Source: Lewinellaceae bacterium
GTDB lineage: Bacteria; Bacteroidota; Bacteroidia; Chitinophagales; Saprospiraceae
NCBI GenBank assembly: GCA_020636315.1
Contig: JACJYA010000010.1
Span: forward strand, 124,001-188,000
DNA: 64,000 nucleotides
Direction of reading: 5' to 3'
Shown piece by piece: positions 18,103 through 26,808 of this stretch. Both the position numbers and the translations under genes were made by a program. Below the pieces are notes generated by a model. That model ran no database searches and was not told where the DNA came from. It saw nothing but the letters and a program-made list of their open reading frames with translations. How positions within the stretch are numbered: position 1 is the stretch's first letter; every line of letters begins with the position of its first letter.

Positions 18103-18378
18103 CTATCCCACATCATCCGTGAATTCACGGATGATGGCTTCAACTTTATCCACAGATACCTCTACCAAGTCTGCTATCTCCCCCACAGGCATATTTCTCT
18201 TCCATGCCCGAAACACAACATTGCGCATCTTTTCTTCACGGCCTTCTTTACGGCCTCTTCAAGACCCTTTTCTTTAAATTCCTGCAGGATGGCTTCTTCA
18301 ATACCCATAGCTTGTCTGGATTTTGTAAGCTTTTGTATATCTTCTTCAAATTTATGGAAATAATCACCTTTTCCAGCT
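18103..18378 (-). pseudogene. Frameshifted C-terminal remnant of an Rpn/PD-(D/E)XK transposase-nuclease-like gene
   Basis: Read on the minus strand, the segment encodes LAGKGDYFHKFEEDIQKLTK...GIEEAILQEFKEKGLEEAVK in one frame. It then continues, after a single frameshift near 18243, as GREEKMRNVVFRAWKRNMPV and GEIADLVEVSVDKVEAIIRE to a stop at about 18103. Together this is the basic helical tail plus 'IAxLxxxSxxxVxxII' end typical of Rpn-family recombination-promoting nuclease/transposase proteins. The N-terminal catalytic part is missing; the fragment abuts the stop of the HlyD gene. Family assignment is by pattern; that it is broken is seen directly. Confidence 0.6.
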
Positions 18379-19696
18379 AGTTATTCTTAACAAGACTGAG
18401 CACCTGGTCAAAAACCCGGTCCAGTATGCGCCGGTCTTCAGTGATGATGCGGGCCGTACCGGGTAATTCCTGGGCAAAGGGAATGGTTCGGCCGTAGGAA
18501 GTGACAAGGCTATCGGAAAGGGCGATCTCCACCAGGTAAGCTTCCTGCTCCGGCACCAGAGCAATGCTGCTGACCTGCCCCTGAAGGACACCGAATTCCT
18601 GGTAAGGATAGCCCTCCAGCCGAATATTGGCCCTCATCCCCTTCTGCACTTTTCCGGAGTTGACGGTTGGCAGCAAAGCCCTTCCCACCACTTTCCCGGA
18701 GCCCTCACCAGGCACCACCGTGGCCACTTCTTCATTGGCCTGCACAAACTGCTGCTCGCGCCATATCCGGGAAAGGGAAATGCGGCCGGCGGCCGGGCTG
18801 GTGATAAGGTAGGTTTGTTTCCACTGCTCCAGCTGGCTCTTCAGCTGCTCGAGGGCTTCCCGGACGGCAAGCCACCTTTCCATGCTTTCACTGCTTCGCC
18901 CCTGCCTGAGAGCGATGATCTGCGATCTGAACTGCTCAGCCTGGAGCTTGTTATCCACGACACGGGATTGAAGGCTTTCCAGTTGGCGGCGGTATTGGAG
19001 GTAATTCGTCTCCGCCTCTTCCAACTCCAACTGGCTGATAGCGCCGGAATGCAACAGGCTATTATTCCGGTTAAAACTTTCTTTTGCAATCTCAACCTCC
19101 CGTGCCAGCGTGGTTGCCTGCTTCTCCAGCGAGGTATTCAACCCCTCCAGATATTGAATCTGCCGGCTAAGGGAAGCGATTCGGGCAAGAGTTCCCTGCT
19201 GGCGTTCAAAAAACTGAAGATCTTTCAGCAATTGCTGCAGGCGGGCATAGCTCCCCTGCAGTTCCCCGAGCCGGAGGCCCTCTGGCGTTTGGAGATCCAG
19301 CAAATTTGAAGGCTCAGTGATTCCTTCCATCCGCCGGACAAACTCTTCTAACCGGGATACATCTTCCAGCAACGCTGGATTCTCCAATTCAGCGATCAGC
19401 TGGCCTACCTCCACAGGCTGTTGATCCGTTACCATCAGCCGGCTGACTTTTCCACTGCTGCGCGCCACCAGCCGGACCGGCGGGTTTTCTGTAACGACCA
19501 CTACCCTTGCCTTAGCCACGTCAGGGTATCTGATCAACCAGGCCAGGCAGAGGAAGGCCACCGCCGCCACCAGAACAGCTGTGATGCCCCAGCGCAAGGA
19601 CCAGGCCGGCGGATTTCCGAGTATGCGCTGAATCTCATCCCGCTCATTATTGAGAGAGAGGCCTTCAGGGGTAAAATGTGGTCTGTCTTCAGGCAT
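18377..19696 (-). CDS. HlyD-family membrane fusion (adaptor) protein of a peptide exporter
   Basis: 439 residues. One N-terminal transmembrane helix (about 36-55), then a biotinyl-lipoyl-like beta half (PPVRLVARSSGKVSRL), a long coiled-coil hairpin (about 130-300, with the return leg ending EQLKSQLEQWKQTYLITSPAAG), the second lipoyl half and a C-terminal beta-barrel domain. This is the periplasmic adaptor that links an inner-membrane ABC exporter to an outer-membrane channel. It lies 21 nt downstream of the C39 ABC gene on the same strand, so the two form an operon. No TolC-like gene is nearby. Confidence 0.9.
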   Translation of the reverse strand: MPEDRPHFTPEGLSLNNERDEIQRILGNPPAWSLRWGITAVLVAAVAFLCLAWLIRYPDVAKARVVVVTENPPVRLVARSSGKVSRLMVTDQQPVEVGQLIAELENPALLEDVSRLEEFVRRMEGITEPSNLLDLQTPEGLRLGELQGSYARLQQLLKDLQFFERQQGTLARIASLSRQIQYLEGLNTSLEKQATTLAREVEIAKESFNRNNSLLHSGAISQLELEEAETNYLQYRRQLESLQSRVVDNKLQAEQFRSQIIALRQGRSSESMERWLAVREALEQLKSQLEQWKQTYLITSPAAGRISLSRIWREQQFVQANEEVATVVPGEGSGKVVGRALLPTVNSGKVQKGMRANIRLEGYPYQEFGVLQGQVSSIALVPEQEAYLVEIALSDSLVTSYGRTIPFAQELPGTARIITEDRRILDRVFDQVLSLVKNN

Positions 19697-19717
19697 GGCT
19701 GTATTATTGGTTGCCGA

Positions 19718-21913
19718 TCAACTCCCCAGTTCCAGTTGGTCTTTGATGAGGTTATAATAAGCACCTCGTTTTTTCACCAGTTCCTCGTGGGTTCCCTTTT
19801 CCAGAATCTCTCCTTTTTCCAGAACAACGATCTGGCCTGCATTTTTTACCGTGCTCAGGCGGTGAGCCACCACGACTACCGTTTTCCCCTGAAAGAACTC
19901 CTCAAGGTTCTCAACGATGGCCTTTTCATTCCGGGCGTCCAGGGCATTGGTGGCCTCATCGAAGAACAGGAAACCGGGGTCTTTGTAAACCGCCCGGGCG
20001 ATGAGGATGCGCTGGCGTTGCCCCTGGCTGATGCCATTGCCTCTCGCCCCGATCATGGTATTGTAATTCAGGGGCAGGGATTCGATAAACTCCCGGATAT
20101 TGGCCGTTTCCGCCGCCTTCAGAAGCCGCTTTTTATCGACGTGCTCTCCGCTTTCGGCAATGTTGTTGGCAATGGTATCCGAAAAGATGAACCCGTCCTG
20201 CATTACAGCTCCGCACTGGCTGCGCCAAAAGGATTTATTGATATTGGCCAGCGGCAGCCCTGCAGCTCTGATGTTTCCCTGAGTCGGCGGATAAAAGCCG
20301 AGCAACAGCTTGACCAGAGTGGTCTTTCCGCTACCGCTGGTTCCCACAATGGCCGTAACCTTTCCCTTTGGGATATGCAGGTCTATATCTTTCAGCACAA
20401 AATCGGAAAGCTTGTTGTACTGAAAGCCGACCCCTTCTAATATGATGTCCCTGTCCTCGGTTGGAAAGCTGGTGGCATTGAAGGAGGAATCCTCCTCTTC
20501 TGCCTTCATATTCTGCACTTCCCACAAGCGCTCGAGGCTGATCCTGGCATCCTGGCCCCGGCGAATAAAGGTTACCATCTGGCGCAAGGGTACATTCATC
20601 TGCCCAATGATGAACTGCACGGCCAGCATCATCCCCAGGGTGATCTGCCCCTCTATCACCAGTTTGGCGGTAAGGACTGTGATCAGAATATCCTTGAGCT
20701 GGCTGATAAAGGAGGCGCCGGCGTTCTGGTACTGGTCAATGGCCAGAGACTGCAAATTGATGCCAAACAACCTTGCCTGTATATCCGACCACTGCCAGCG
20801 CCTTTTCCGCCCGCTGTTTTGCAGTTTGATCTCCTGCATCCCCTGAATGAGCTCGATCAGAATATTCTGGTGATAGGACAATTCCTGGAAGCGGTGATAG
20901 TCGATCTCTTTGCGCCGGCGCAGAAAGAAAAAGATCCAGAACACGTAAACAATGGCGGCAACCAGAAAGATGAGGAATATTCTAAAATCATAGATCAGAA
21001 GGACAATGCTGAGCACCAGCAGATTGAAGGCCGAAAAGAGGAAGTTCAGCGTAGAATGGGTCAGAAATTCCTCGATGCGGTCCTGGTCGGCAATGCGCTG
21101 AAGCAGGTCGCCCACCATTCTGGCGTCGAAATAGCCGATAGGCAACTTCATCAACTTGGATAAAAAATCGGAGATCAGGGATACATTGATCCGGGTGCCG
21201 ATGTGCAACAACAGCCAGTTCTGGATCACTGTGACGGTGATTTGGCCCAGAAACAGTGCAAGCTGAGCAGCCAGGATGAGGTAAATGAACCCCAGATCCT
21301 GATTCTGAATGCCCACATCAACGATGGCCTGGGTGAGAAAGGGAAAGATAAGCTGAAAAAGGCTACCCAAAAAAAGGCCGATCAGCAATTGAATGAAATA
21401 GCGGCGGTAAGGCTTCAGATAGGTGGCCAGAAAAAGATAATTGGGGTTCTGGCGCTGCCCTCCCTTGCTGAAGAACTCCGGAGTCGGCTCCAGCAGCAAA
21501 GCAACCCCATTTTCTCCGTCGCCCTGCCAGTATTGTTTAAAGGTTTCGTGATCCAGTTTGAATTTGCCCGCATTGGGGTCGGCTACCCATACGTACTTTC
21601 TGGTGATCTTATAAACGACGACAAAGTGCCGCTGCCGCCAGTGTACAATGCAGGGCAAAGGAGCATCCACCAGAAAGGCCTCGCCCCGGCTCTTGCGGTC
21701 AAACGGCAGTTTGACCGGCATCGACCGCATTCCGATGTGCTCTGCCGCTTCGATGATCCCCCTCAGAGATACTCCCTCCCGGTCAATATAGCTGTGCTCG
21801 CGCAGATACTGCAAAGAGTAATCCTTACCGTAGTGCTTCGCCACCATTCGCAGGCAGGTAGGGCCGCAGTCCATTGAGTCCAGTTGGAAATAATGTGGAA
21901 ATCGGTCGAGCAT
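19718..21913 (-). CDS. Peptidase-containing ABC exporter (C39, bacteriocin-type)
   Basis: 731 residues from ATG 21913 (an ATG at 21961 adds 16 residues; family members begin close to the HYFQLDSMDCGPTC block, so I prefer 21913). The N-terminal C39 peptidase has Cys16 (DCGPTCL), His96 (RHFVVVY) and Asp112 (VADPNAG). A six-helix transmembrane domain follows. The ATPase domain has Walker A GTSGSGKT (about 524-531), signature ISQGQRQR and Walker B FLFFDE. Such transporters cut a double-glycine leader from a peptide and export it. The downstream HlyD adaptor completes a type I-like system. No precursor peptide with a GG leader was recognised within a few kb. Confidence 0.93.
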   Translation of the reverse strand: MLDRFPHYFQLDSMDCGPTCLRMVAKHYGKDYSLQYLREHSYIDREGVSLRGIIEAAEHIGMRSMPVKLPFDRKSRGEAFLVDAPLPCIVHWRQRHFVVVYKITRKYVWVADPNAGKFKLDHETFKQYWQGDGENGVALLLEPTPEFFSKGGQRQNPNYLFLATYLKPYRRYFIQLLIGLFLGSLFQLIFPFLTQAIVDVGIQNQDLGFIYLILAAQLALFLGQITVTVIQNWLLLHIGTRINVSLISDFLSKLMKLPIGYFDARMVGDLLQRIADQDRIEEFLTHSTLNFLFSAFNLLVLSIVLLIYDFRIFLIFLVAAIVYVFWIFFFLRRRKEIDYHRFQELSYHQNILIELIQGMQEIKLQNSGRKRRWQWSDIQARLFGINLQSLAIDQYQNAGASFISQLKDILITVLTAKLVIEGQITLGMMLAVQFIIGQMNVPLRQMVTFIRRGQDARISLERLWEVQNMKAEEEDSSFNATSFPTEDRDIILEGVGFQYNKLSDFVLKDIDLHIPKGKVTAIVGTSGSGKTTLVKLLLGFYPPTQGNIRAAGLPLANINKSFWRSQCGAVMQDGFIFSDTIANNIAESGEHVDKKRLLKAAETANIREFIESLPLNYNTMIGARGNGISQGQRQRILIARAVYKDPGFLFFDEATNALDARNEKAIVENLEEFFQGKTVVVVAHRLSTVKNAGQIVVLEKGEILEKGTHEELVKKRGAYYNLIKDQLELGS

Positions 21914-22030
21914 CAGTCGAGGAAAGGTACTTTTGTGAATAATCCGTTCGCGCCTCAGCAAGATAATAATTATCAGGGTATTGTTTTGTTGCTTAGGAAT
22001 GAGGGATAAATAATAAGCACAAGTTAGGCG

Positions 22031-22120
22031 AAGTTATTTTGTGCGTTAGCAAGGCAAAAAACGTAGGCATAGCCTAAGCTACGGCGAGGCTTTTTAACGC
22101 GGCTAGCGTGCAAAAGAACG
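22031..22120. repeat. Imperfect 90-bp inverted repeat (REP-like)
   Basis: The outer arms AAGTTATTTTGTGCGTTAGC (22031-22050) and GCTAGCGTGCAAAAGAACG (22102-22120) are imperfect reverse complements. The centre contains further partly paired runs (GTAGGCATAGCCTAAGCTACGGC, AAGGCAAAAA against CTTTTTAACG). It lies between the divergent C39 ABC and TrmH-like genes, close to the promoter of the latter. Confidence 0.5.
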
Positions 22121-22155
22121 AGCATAAATGTGCGGTTTATTTGTACCTCATTCCT

Positions 22156-22163
22156 TACCTTTG
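22156..22163 (+). promoter_or_regulatory. -7 box of the TrmH-like gene
   Basis: TACCTTTG, only 4 nt before ATG 22168, which predicts a leaderless or near-leaderless transcript. A TTTG at 22140-22143 is closer than the usual spacing. It fixes the start at 22168 rather than an in-frame ATG at 22108. Confidence 0.5.
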
Positions 22164-22167
22164 CGGC

Positions 22168-22704
22168 ATGCGAAAACTAAGCCTGAAAGAGCTCAACCGG
22201 CCCGGAATTGCCGAGTTCAGGGAACAACCCAAAGCCCCGGTTGTCCTGGTGCTGGACAATGTACGCTCCGCCCTGAACGTGGGCTCGGCCTTCCGTACGG
22301 CCGATGCCTTTGCACTTGAGAAAGCCTGGCTTTGTGGCATCACTGCCACCCCTCCTCACCGGGAAATACTGAAAACGGCCATCGGCGCAACCGAATCCGT
22401 AATATGGGAATATGAAAAGGACACCGTAACGGCCATAAGAAAGCTTCAGGATCAAGGATACCAGGTGTTGGCCGTTGAACAGGCCGACAAGCGAGATCTC
22501 CTTCAGGATATCAGTATCGGAAAAGATCAGAAATACGCACTGGTCTTCGGCAATGAAGTGGAAGGGGTAAGCGAGCAGGCCATGGCAGTGGTTGACGGAT
22601 GTGTCGAAGTCCCCCAATTTGGCACCAAACACTCTCTGAACATCGCCGTTTGCATCGGCATAGTCGTCTGGGAATTTTTCCGGCAGTGGAAATACGGGAA
22701 GTGA
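22168..22704 (+). CDS. TrmH/SpoU-family RNA 2'-O-ribose methyltransferase
   Basis: 178 residues, the size of the minimal SpoU (SPOUT) fold with no extra RNA-binding domain. The three family motifs are visible: VLDNVRSALNVGSAFRTADA (motif 1, with Asn and Arg), VFGNEVEGVS (motif 2) and VEVPQFGTKHSLNIAVCIGI (motif 3, the knot that binds S-adenosylmethionine). It should methylate a ribose 2'-OH in tRNA or rRNA; the exact site cannot be read from the sequence. Confidence 0.92.
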   Translation: MRKLSLKELNRPGIAEFREQPKAPVVLVLDNVRSALNVGSAFRTADAFALEKAWLCGITATPPHREILKTAIGATESVIWEYEKDTVTAIRKLQDQGYQVLAVEQADKRDLLQDISIGKDQKYALVFGNEVEGVSEQAMAVVDGCVEVPQFGTKHSLNIAVCIGIVVWEFFRQWKYGK

Positions 22705-22711
22705 ACACGCC

Positions 22712-22741
22712 TTGTATAGCTTCTAAATTGATTTATCTTTG
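22712..22741 (+). promoter_or_regulatory. Bacteroidota-type promoter of the 2OG oxygenase gene
   Basis: TTG (22712-22714), 19-nt spacer, TATCTTTG (22734-22741), 32 nt before ATG 22774. Confidence 0.55.
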
Positions 22742-22773
22742 ACTTCTGGTTTCCTAAAGTTTAAGGGCTTCTC

Positions 22774-23667
22774 ATGAGTGGCCCGATCACTAACAACATC
22801 CAATTGCAAATCAAAATGGCACAAGCCGAGACCCAACCACAGATCATCGACCTGGAAAAGTGGAAGTCCGCTTTCCGGGAATACGCTTTCACTTACCAGC
22901 AGGCAAATCCTTATCCATACGCTCAATTCGACAACTTTCTGGAAGAATGGGCCGCCCGGGAAGCCATGAACGCATTCCCCCAGGTGAAAAGCCAGGGCTG
23001 GATACACTACGTGCACGTCAATGAAAAGAAACACGGGCTCAACAAAATGGGCCTCATTCCCGGCTTTATCCAGGAGGCCATCCGACAACTCAACAGCGAT
23101 GAATTCGTCGCCGCCCTTAGTGAGCTGACCGGTATTGAAGGCCTCAAGGCAGACCCTACCCTGGAAGGGGGCGGCCTGCACCAGAGCCAGCGTGGCGGCT
23201 ATCTCAACATTCACGCCGACTTCACCGTGCACCCCCACAAGCGCACCTGGAGGCGCCGGGTCAACCTCCTGGTCTATCTCAACGAAGGCTGGCTGCCGGA
23301 ATATAAAGGAGACCTGGAACTGTGGTCCAGGGACATGAAAACCTGTGTCAAAAAGATCAGCCCTGTGTTCAACCGCTGTGTAATCTTCAATACGGATGAA
23401 GATTCGTTTCACGGCCTGCCCGACCCCATCGAATGCCCGGAGGACATGGCCCGGAAATCCATTGCCCTGTATTATTTCACCGAAGAGGAAAAGGCGCCGA
23501 GAGCAAGGGCCACCAACTACCGGGCCCGCCCGACGGATGGCATCAAAGCCCTTTTCATCTGGCTGGACAAACAGGCGGTGAACGTTTATACCAAGTTAAA
23601 AGGAGCGCTGGGCATCAATGACGATTTTGTGAGTAAGGTGCTGAATTGGTTTAACCGGAGGAAGTGA
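22774..23667 (+). CDS. 2-oxoglutarate/Fe(II)-dependent oxygenase (prolyl 4-hydroxylase-like)
   Basis: 297 residues (an alternative ATG at 22816 would shorten it by 14). The iron ligands His147-x-Asp149 (NIHADF) and His213 (SFHGLPDP) are present, and Arg227 (ARKSIALYYF) is placed to bind 2-oxoglutarate. The fold is that of the prolyl 4-hydroxylase/SM-20 group, which hydroxylates proteins or amino acids; the substrate is unknown. It has its own promoter and is followed by a short-period repeat and the second GT-C glycosyltransferase. Confidence 0.88.
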   Translation: MSGPITNNIQLQIKMAQAETQPQIIDLEKWKSAFREYAFTYQQANPYPYAQFDNFLEEWAAREAMNAFPQVKSQGWIHYVHVNEKKHGLNKMGLIPGFIQEAIRQLNSDEFVAALSELTGIEGLKADPTLEGGGLHQSQRGGYLNIHADFTVHPHKRTWRRRVNLLVYLNEGWLPEYKGDLELWSRDMKTCVKKISPVFNRCVIFNTDEDSFHGLPDPIECPEDMARKSIALYYFTEEEKAPRARATNYRARPTDGIKALFIWLDKQAVNVYTKLKGALGINDDFVSKVLNWFNRRK

Positions 23668-23680
23668 GAGGGGGTGTTTG

Positions 23681-23718
23681 GGAGAGGGGGAGACTGGGAG
23701 AGGGGGAGACTGGGAGAC
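23681..23718 (+). repeat. 16-bp tandem repeat
   Basis: GGAGAGGGGGAGACTG occurs twice in succession (23681-23696, 23697-23712), followed by a partial third copy. It is one of several short-period repeats placed at gene ends in this window. Confidence 0.7.
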
Positions 23719-23757
23719 AAGGTGACGGAGGTGAGAGTGTGAAAGATATAATGAAAA

Positions 23758-25419
23758 ATGCAAGATTCTACCAAATACAGCCTGGGCTTTGCCCTGTTGG
23801 GGGCCTTATTCTTCATACCTTTTCTAGGGGGAGTACACCTCTTCGACTGGGATGAGGTTAACTTTGCAGAGATCAGCCGGGAGATGCTGATCCTGAAGGA
23901 CTACACCCGGGTGCATGTCAATTTTGTGCCTTTTTTTCAGAAGCCGCCCTTCTTTTTCTGGCTGCAGGCCGGAGCGATGGCGGTTTTCGGCATTGGCGAC
24001 TTTGCCGCCCGCTTTCCCAATGCCGTCTGCGGCATCATTACGCTACCCCTGCTGTTCCGGATGGGGCAGCGGCTGAAGGATACGCGCTTCGGCATCATCT
24101 GGGCGGGCGCCTATTTCGGCAGTGTCCTGCCCTTTCTGTACTTCAAGTCCGGCATCATAGACCCCTGGTTCAACCTGTTCATCTTTCTGGGAATTTACTA
24201 TTTCATCCTCTTCAACTGGAAAAACAACCAGTTCAGCAACATCGTGCTGGACAAGAGCAAATGGTGGCACCTTTTTCTCGGAGGGTTCTGGATCGGTATG
24301 GGCATCCTCACCAAAGGGCAGGTCGCTTACCTGATCGCCGTGCTCACCATGGGAGTTTACTGGGTGTATCAGCGGTTCCGGTTCTATGTAAATGTACCTC
24401 AGTTTTTGTTCTTCACCCTGGCCGCCACTCTGGTCAGCCTGATCTGGTACGGGGTGGAAACCCTCCAGAACGGGCCCAAGTTCATCTACGAGTTCAACAA
24501 GTACCAGTACCGGTTGTTCAGTACGCCGGATGCGGGGCACGCCGGATTTCCGGGTTACCACTTTGTGGTGCTGCTGGTGGGCTGCTTCCCGGCTTCCATC
24601 TTTGCCGTCCGTTCCTTTTTCAATATGCCGGAGGACAACCTGCCCTACCAGAACGACTTCCGCCGCTGGATGAAGTACCTTTTCTGGGTAGTCCTCATCC
24701 TGTTTACCATCGTGCAGTCCAAGATTGTCCATTATTCCTCCATGTGTTACTTCCCGCTCACCTATCTCGCCGCTTTGACTATCGAGAAAATGCTCGACGG
24801 CCAGGTCCGGCTCAACCGCTGGATGGCCTTCGGATTGTGGTTCGTGGGCGGGTTGTTCATCTTTGCGACGATCGCTCTGCCTTTCATCGGAATGAATGCG
24901 GAGGCCCTCAAGCCTTTTTTTAACGACCCCTTCGCCCGCGGCAACCTCGAAGCCAATGTACACTGGTCCGGCCTGGAGATCATTCCGGGCCTGTTCCTGC
25001 TCGGCTTACTGGGTTACTTTTTCAACACCTATCGCCGGGGAAACAAAAACCGCTCCTTTCTCGCCCTGTACGGCGGCACCGCTGTTTTCGTCATGCTTAC
25101 CCTCATTTTTTTCATCAAACGCATTGAGGGCTACTCGCAGCGGGCAGCCGTGGAGTTCTTCACTGAAAAAGCCGGTGAAGACTGCTACCTGGGAGCCTAC
25201 GGTTACAAGACTTATACCCACCTGTTCTACGGCCGCCCCGACGGCCCCGGCCAGGCCTGCTTCAAGGATACGGCCTGCATGAACCGGCTGCTGACGGCTC
25301 CGCTGGACAAACCGGCCTATATTGTCACCAAGGTGCACCGGGCCCAACCGCTGGAAGAAATGGAAACGCTGGAGGAGGTGGGGAGGAAGAATGGGTTTGT
25401 GTTTTTCAGGCGGAAGTAG
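23758..25419 (+). CDS. ArnT/PMT-like membrane glycosyltransferase
   Basis: 553 residues with about eleven hydrophobic spans. The first loop carries the GT-C catalytic-type acidic motif (FDWDEVNFAEISREM), followed by FFQKPPFFFWLQA and AARFPNAVCG. This is the N-terminal order seen in ArnT, which adds sugars from undecaprenyl phosphate to lipid A. The C-terminal 120 residues form a soluble domain. Closest in character to the family annotated as 4-amino-4-deoxy-L-arabinose transferase or related. Donor unknown. Confidence 0.87.
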   Translation: MQDSTKYSLGFALLGALFFIPFLGGVHLFDWDEVNFAEISREMLILKDYTRVHVNFVPFFQKPPFFFWLQAGAMAVFGIGDFAARFPNAVCGIITLPLLFRMGQRLKDTRFGIIWAGAYFGSVLPFLYFKSGIIDPWFNLFIFLGIYYFILFNWKNNQFSNIVLDKSKWWHLFLGGFWIGMGILTKGQVAYLIAVLTMGVYWVYQRFRFYVNVPQFLFFTLAATLVSLIWYGVETLQNGPKFIYEFNKYQYRLFSTPDAGHAGFPGYHFVVLLVGCFPASIFAVRSFFNMPEDNLPYQNDFRRWMKYLFWVVLILFTIVQSKIVHYSSMCYFPLTYLAALTIEKMLDGQVRLNRWMAFGLWFVGGLFIFATIALPFIGMNAEALKPFFNDPFARGNLEANVHWSGLEIIPGLFLLGLLGYFFNTYRRGNKNRSFLALYGGTAVFVMLTLIFFIKRIEGYSQRAAVEFFTEKAGEDCYLGAYGYKTYTHLFYGRPDGPGQACFKDTACMNRLLTAPLDKPAYIVTKVHRAQPLEEMETLEEVGRKNGFVFFRRK

Positions 25420-25752
25420 TTGGAAAGCGGTTTATTCCATTCCCTGTCTGCCGGCCGACCTGGGGCACAGCAGGCAGGCATTAATTGCTACGCTCATGGT
25501 CCATTGCGCTCAGTGCTTATTTGGAGGCCAATCTTTGAGTTGGAAAGCGCCATTTTACCTTTTCAGCCTTTTGCCCCACAACACAAATTACTCATAATCA
25601 ACATTTTGCTGCCCAAAAAAGGGGAAATACAGCCTAGATTTACCCTGTAAAAAGTGGTGCGAACTGTCCTTTTTTCACCCTTGAAAATTACATAGCTTGG
25701 CAGCGGCGGAGTTATTCATTGTCATGCTTTAAAAATTCAATGAAGTTCTGAC
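25420..25752. other. 333-bp intergenic stretch without a recognised gene
   Basis: A 12-bp word AGTTGGAAAGCG occurs at 25418-25429 and again at 25538-25549 (direct repeat). Short reading frames here have no signal, motif or ribosome-binding site. I see no clear promoter or terminator. Confidence 0.4.
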
Positions 25753-26349
25753 ATGAATAAATTCACTACGCCTAAACCGAAAAAGCTAATCCCGCCAACA
25801 CCCTCCGCTGGACGAGCCCGGCCTCAGCCCCCCTTCCCGTTCTTCCCGTTTCTGGTTTTAGTTTTCCTCATCATTATTGTTTTTGGCGTCAGGCTGGGCT
25901 TAGGAATGTCCGGAAAATACCTCGAAGGAACAGAAGGTTATGTTTATCTGGATGAAGATGGAAACCCTCAAGTTATTCCGGAGGTCCGCGAACAACTGAA
26001 AAGGCAGAAGCAAAACCGGGAGGATTGCGTCCAATATGCTGCTGTAGCCACAGAAGAGGGTTATAGAGCATGTTATTCTTGCCCCAATGGCCAAAAAAAT
26101 ATATTTTTAAGATCAGGTGAGATTTGGAAGTTCGGCGAAACCTGCGATCTTAAATCCCGGAATAACGCTCCCGAATATAAAACCAACAACGTAGTATTGA
26201 TAGCTCAAAACTTTGGGACTAAGGACTATTGTTTCAAAATACAGCTGGACAGCATCTATTTGTACAAAATACACCCTGAAAATCTCAGGAGGTTGAAAGA
26301 GACGGGCATCTGGTTCAAACGGCTTCCCGGTAACAAAATTTACCGATAA
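25753..26349 (+). CDS. Membrane-anchored protein with GIY-YIG-like toxin-type C-terminus (putative)
   Basis: 198 residues. A basic, Pro-rich N-terminus is followed by one membrane helix (about 35-58, PFLVLVFLIIIVFGV). The C-terminal 120 residues have the order YxCYSCPNG..., LRSGEIWKFGET, Arg, then a helix and a PGNKIYR ending. I recall this pattern from C-terminal domains of Bacteroidota polymorphic toxins related to GIY-YIG nucleases (WKFGET would be the YIG strand). The position that should hold the catalytic Glu seems to be Gln (KIQLDSIYLY), so the domain may be inactive or mis-aligned. It overlaps the next gene by one base (TAATG). A toxin role is inference. Confidence 0.6.
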   Translation: MNKFTTPKPKKLIPPTPSAGRARPQPPFPFFPFLVLVFLIIIVFGVRLGLGMSGKYLEGTEGYVYLDEDGNPQVIPEVREQLKRQKQNREDCVQYAAVATEEGYRACYSCPNGQKNIFLRSGEIWKFGETCDLKSRNNAPEYKTNNVVLIAQNFGTKDYCFKIQLDSIYLYKIHPENLRRLKETGIWFKRLPGNKIYR

Positions 26350-26759
26350 TGGAATTAGAAGCACCCCAATTTTTCATACTGCTGGTTATAGACCCTCCCT
26401 TACAAAAAAAGGGCAATATAGGTTATGTTATAAATTTCATTAACGATAGGATAGATCTTTCAAAATATGGTAATTCAGTCAAGGGAATTACCTACAGCCC
26501 AATCATTAGCGAAAAAATATCAACACGGCACCGAAGTAACAAAAACGAATATTTAAAAAAAAGAAAAGAGTGGTTCCTAACCCAAGATCTGGATTTCGAT
26601 AAAGCCATCCGGATGAACGACATAGAATACGGCCAGTACATTTTGTCGGGTTTCCTGGAATGCCTGAAGCGGCCGGGAGAAGTGAAAGGCTTCGACAAAA
26701 CGGCTTTTAAAGAGGATATGGAAAAGATCATAGAGGCCTTCCTTCATCAGGCCGCCTGA
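26349..26759 (+). CDS. Small cytoplasmic protein, candidate immunity partner
   Basis: 136 residues with no signal peptide or membrane helix, mixed charge, and a helical C-terminal half (FDKAIRMNDIEYGQYILSGF, ...AFKEDMEKIIEAFLHQ). No family is recognised. Its ATG shares one base with the upstream stop (TAATG), implying translational coupling. If the upstream gene is a toxin, this is the natural candidate for its immunity protein. That role rests only on context. Confidence 0.6.
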   Translation: MELEAPQFFILLVIDPPLQKKGNIGYVINFINDRIDLSKYGNSVKGITYSPIISEKISTRHRSNKNEYLKKRKEWFLTQDLDFDKAIRMNDIEYGQYILSGFLECLKRPGEVKGFDKTAFKEDMEKIIEAFLHQAA

Positions 26760-26808
26760 ACCCACGCATTGAGAAACATCTCTACTCCCCTCTCCTACAA
26801 GTTTCTTA

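Noticed and set aside
25420..25650. 76-codon frame after the second glycosyltransferase
   Set aside because: No ribosome-binding site, no motif and composition of non-coding DNA.
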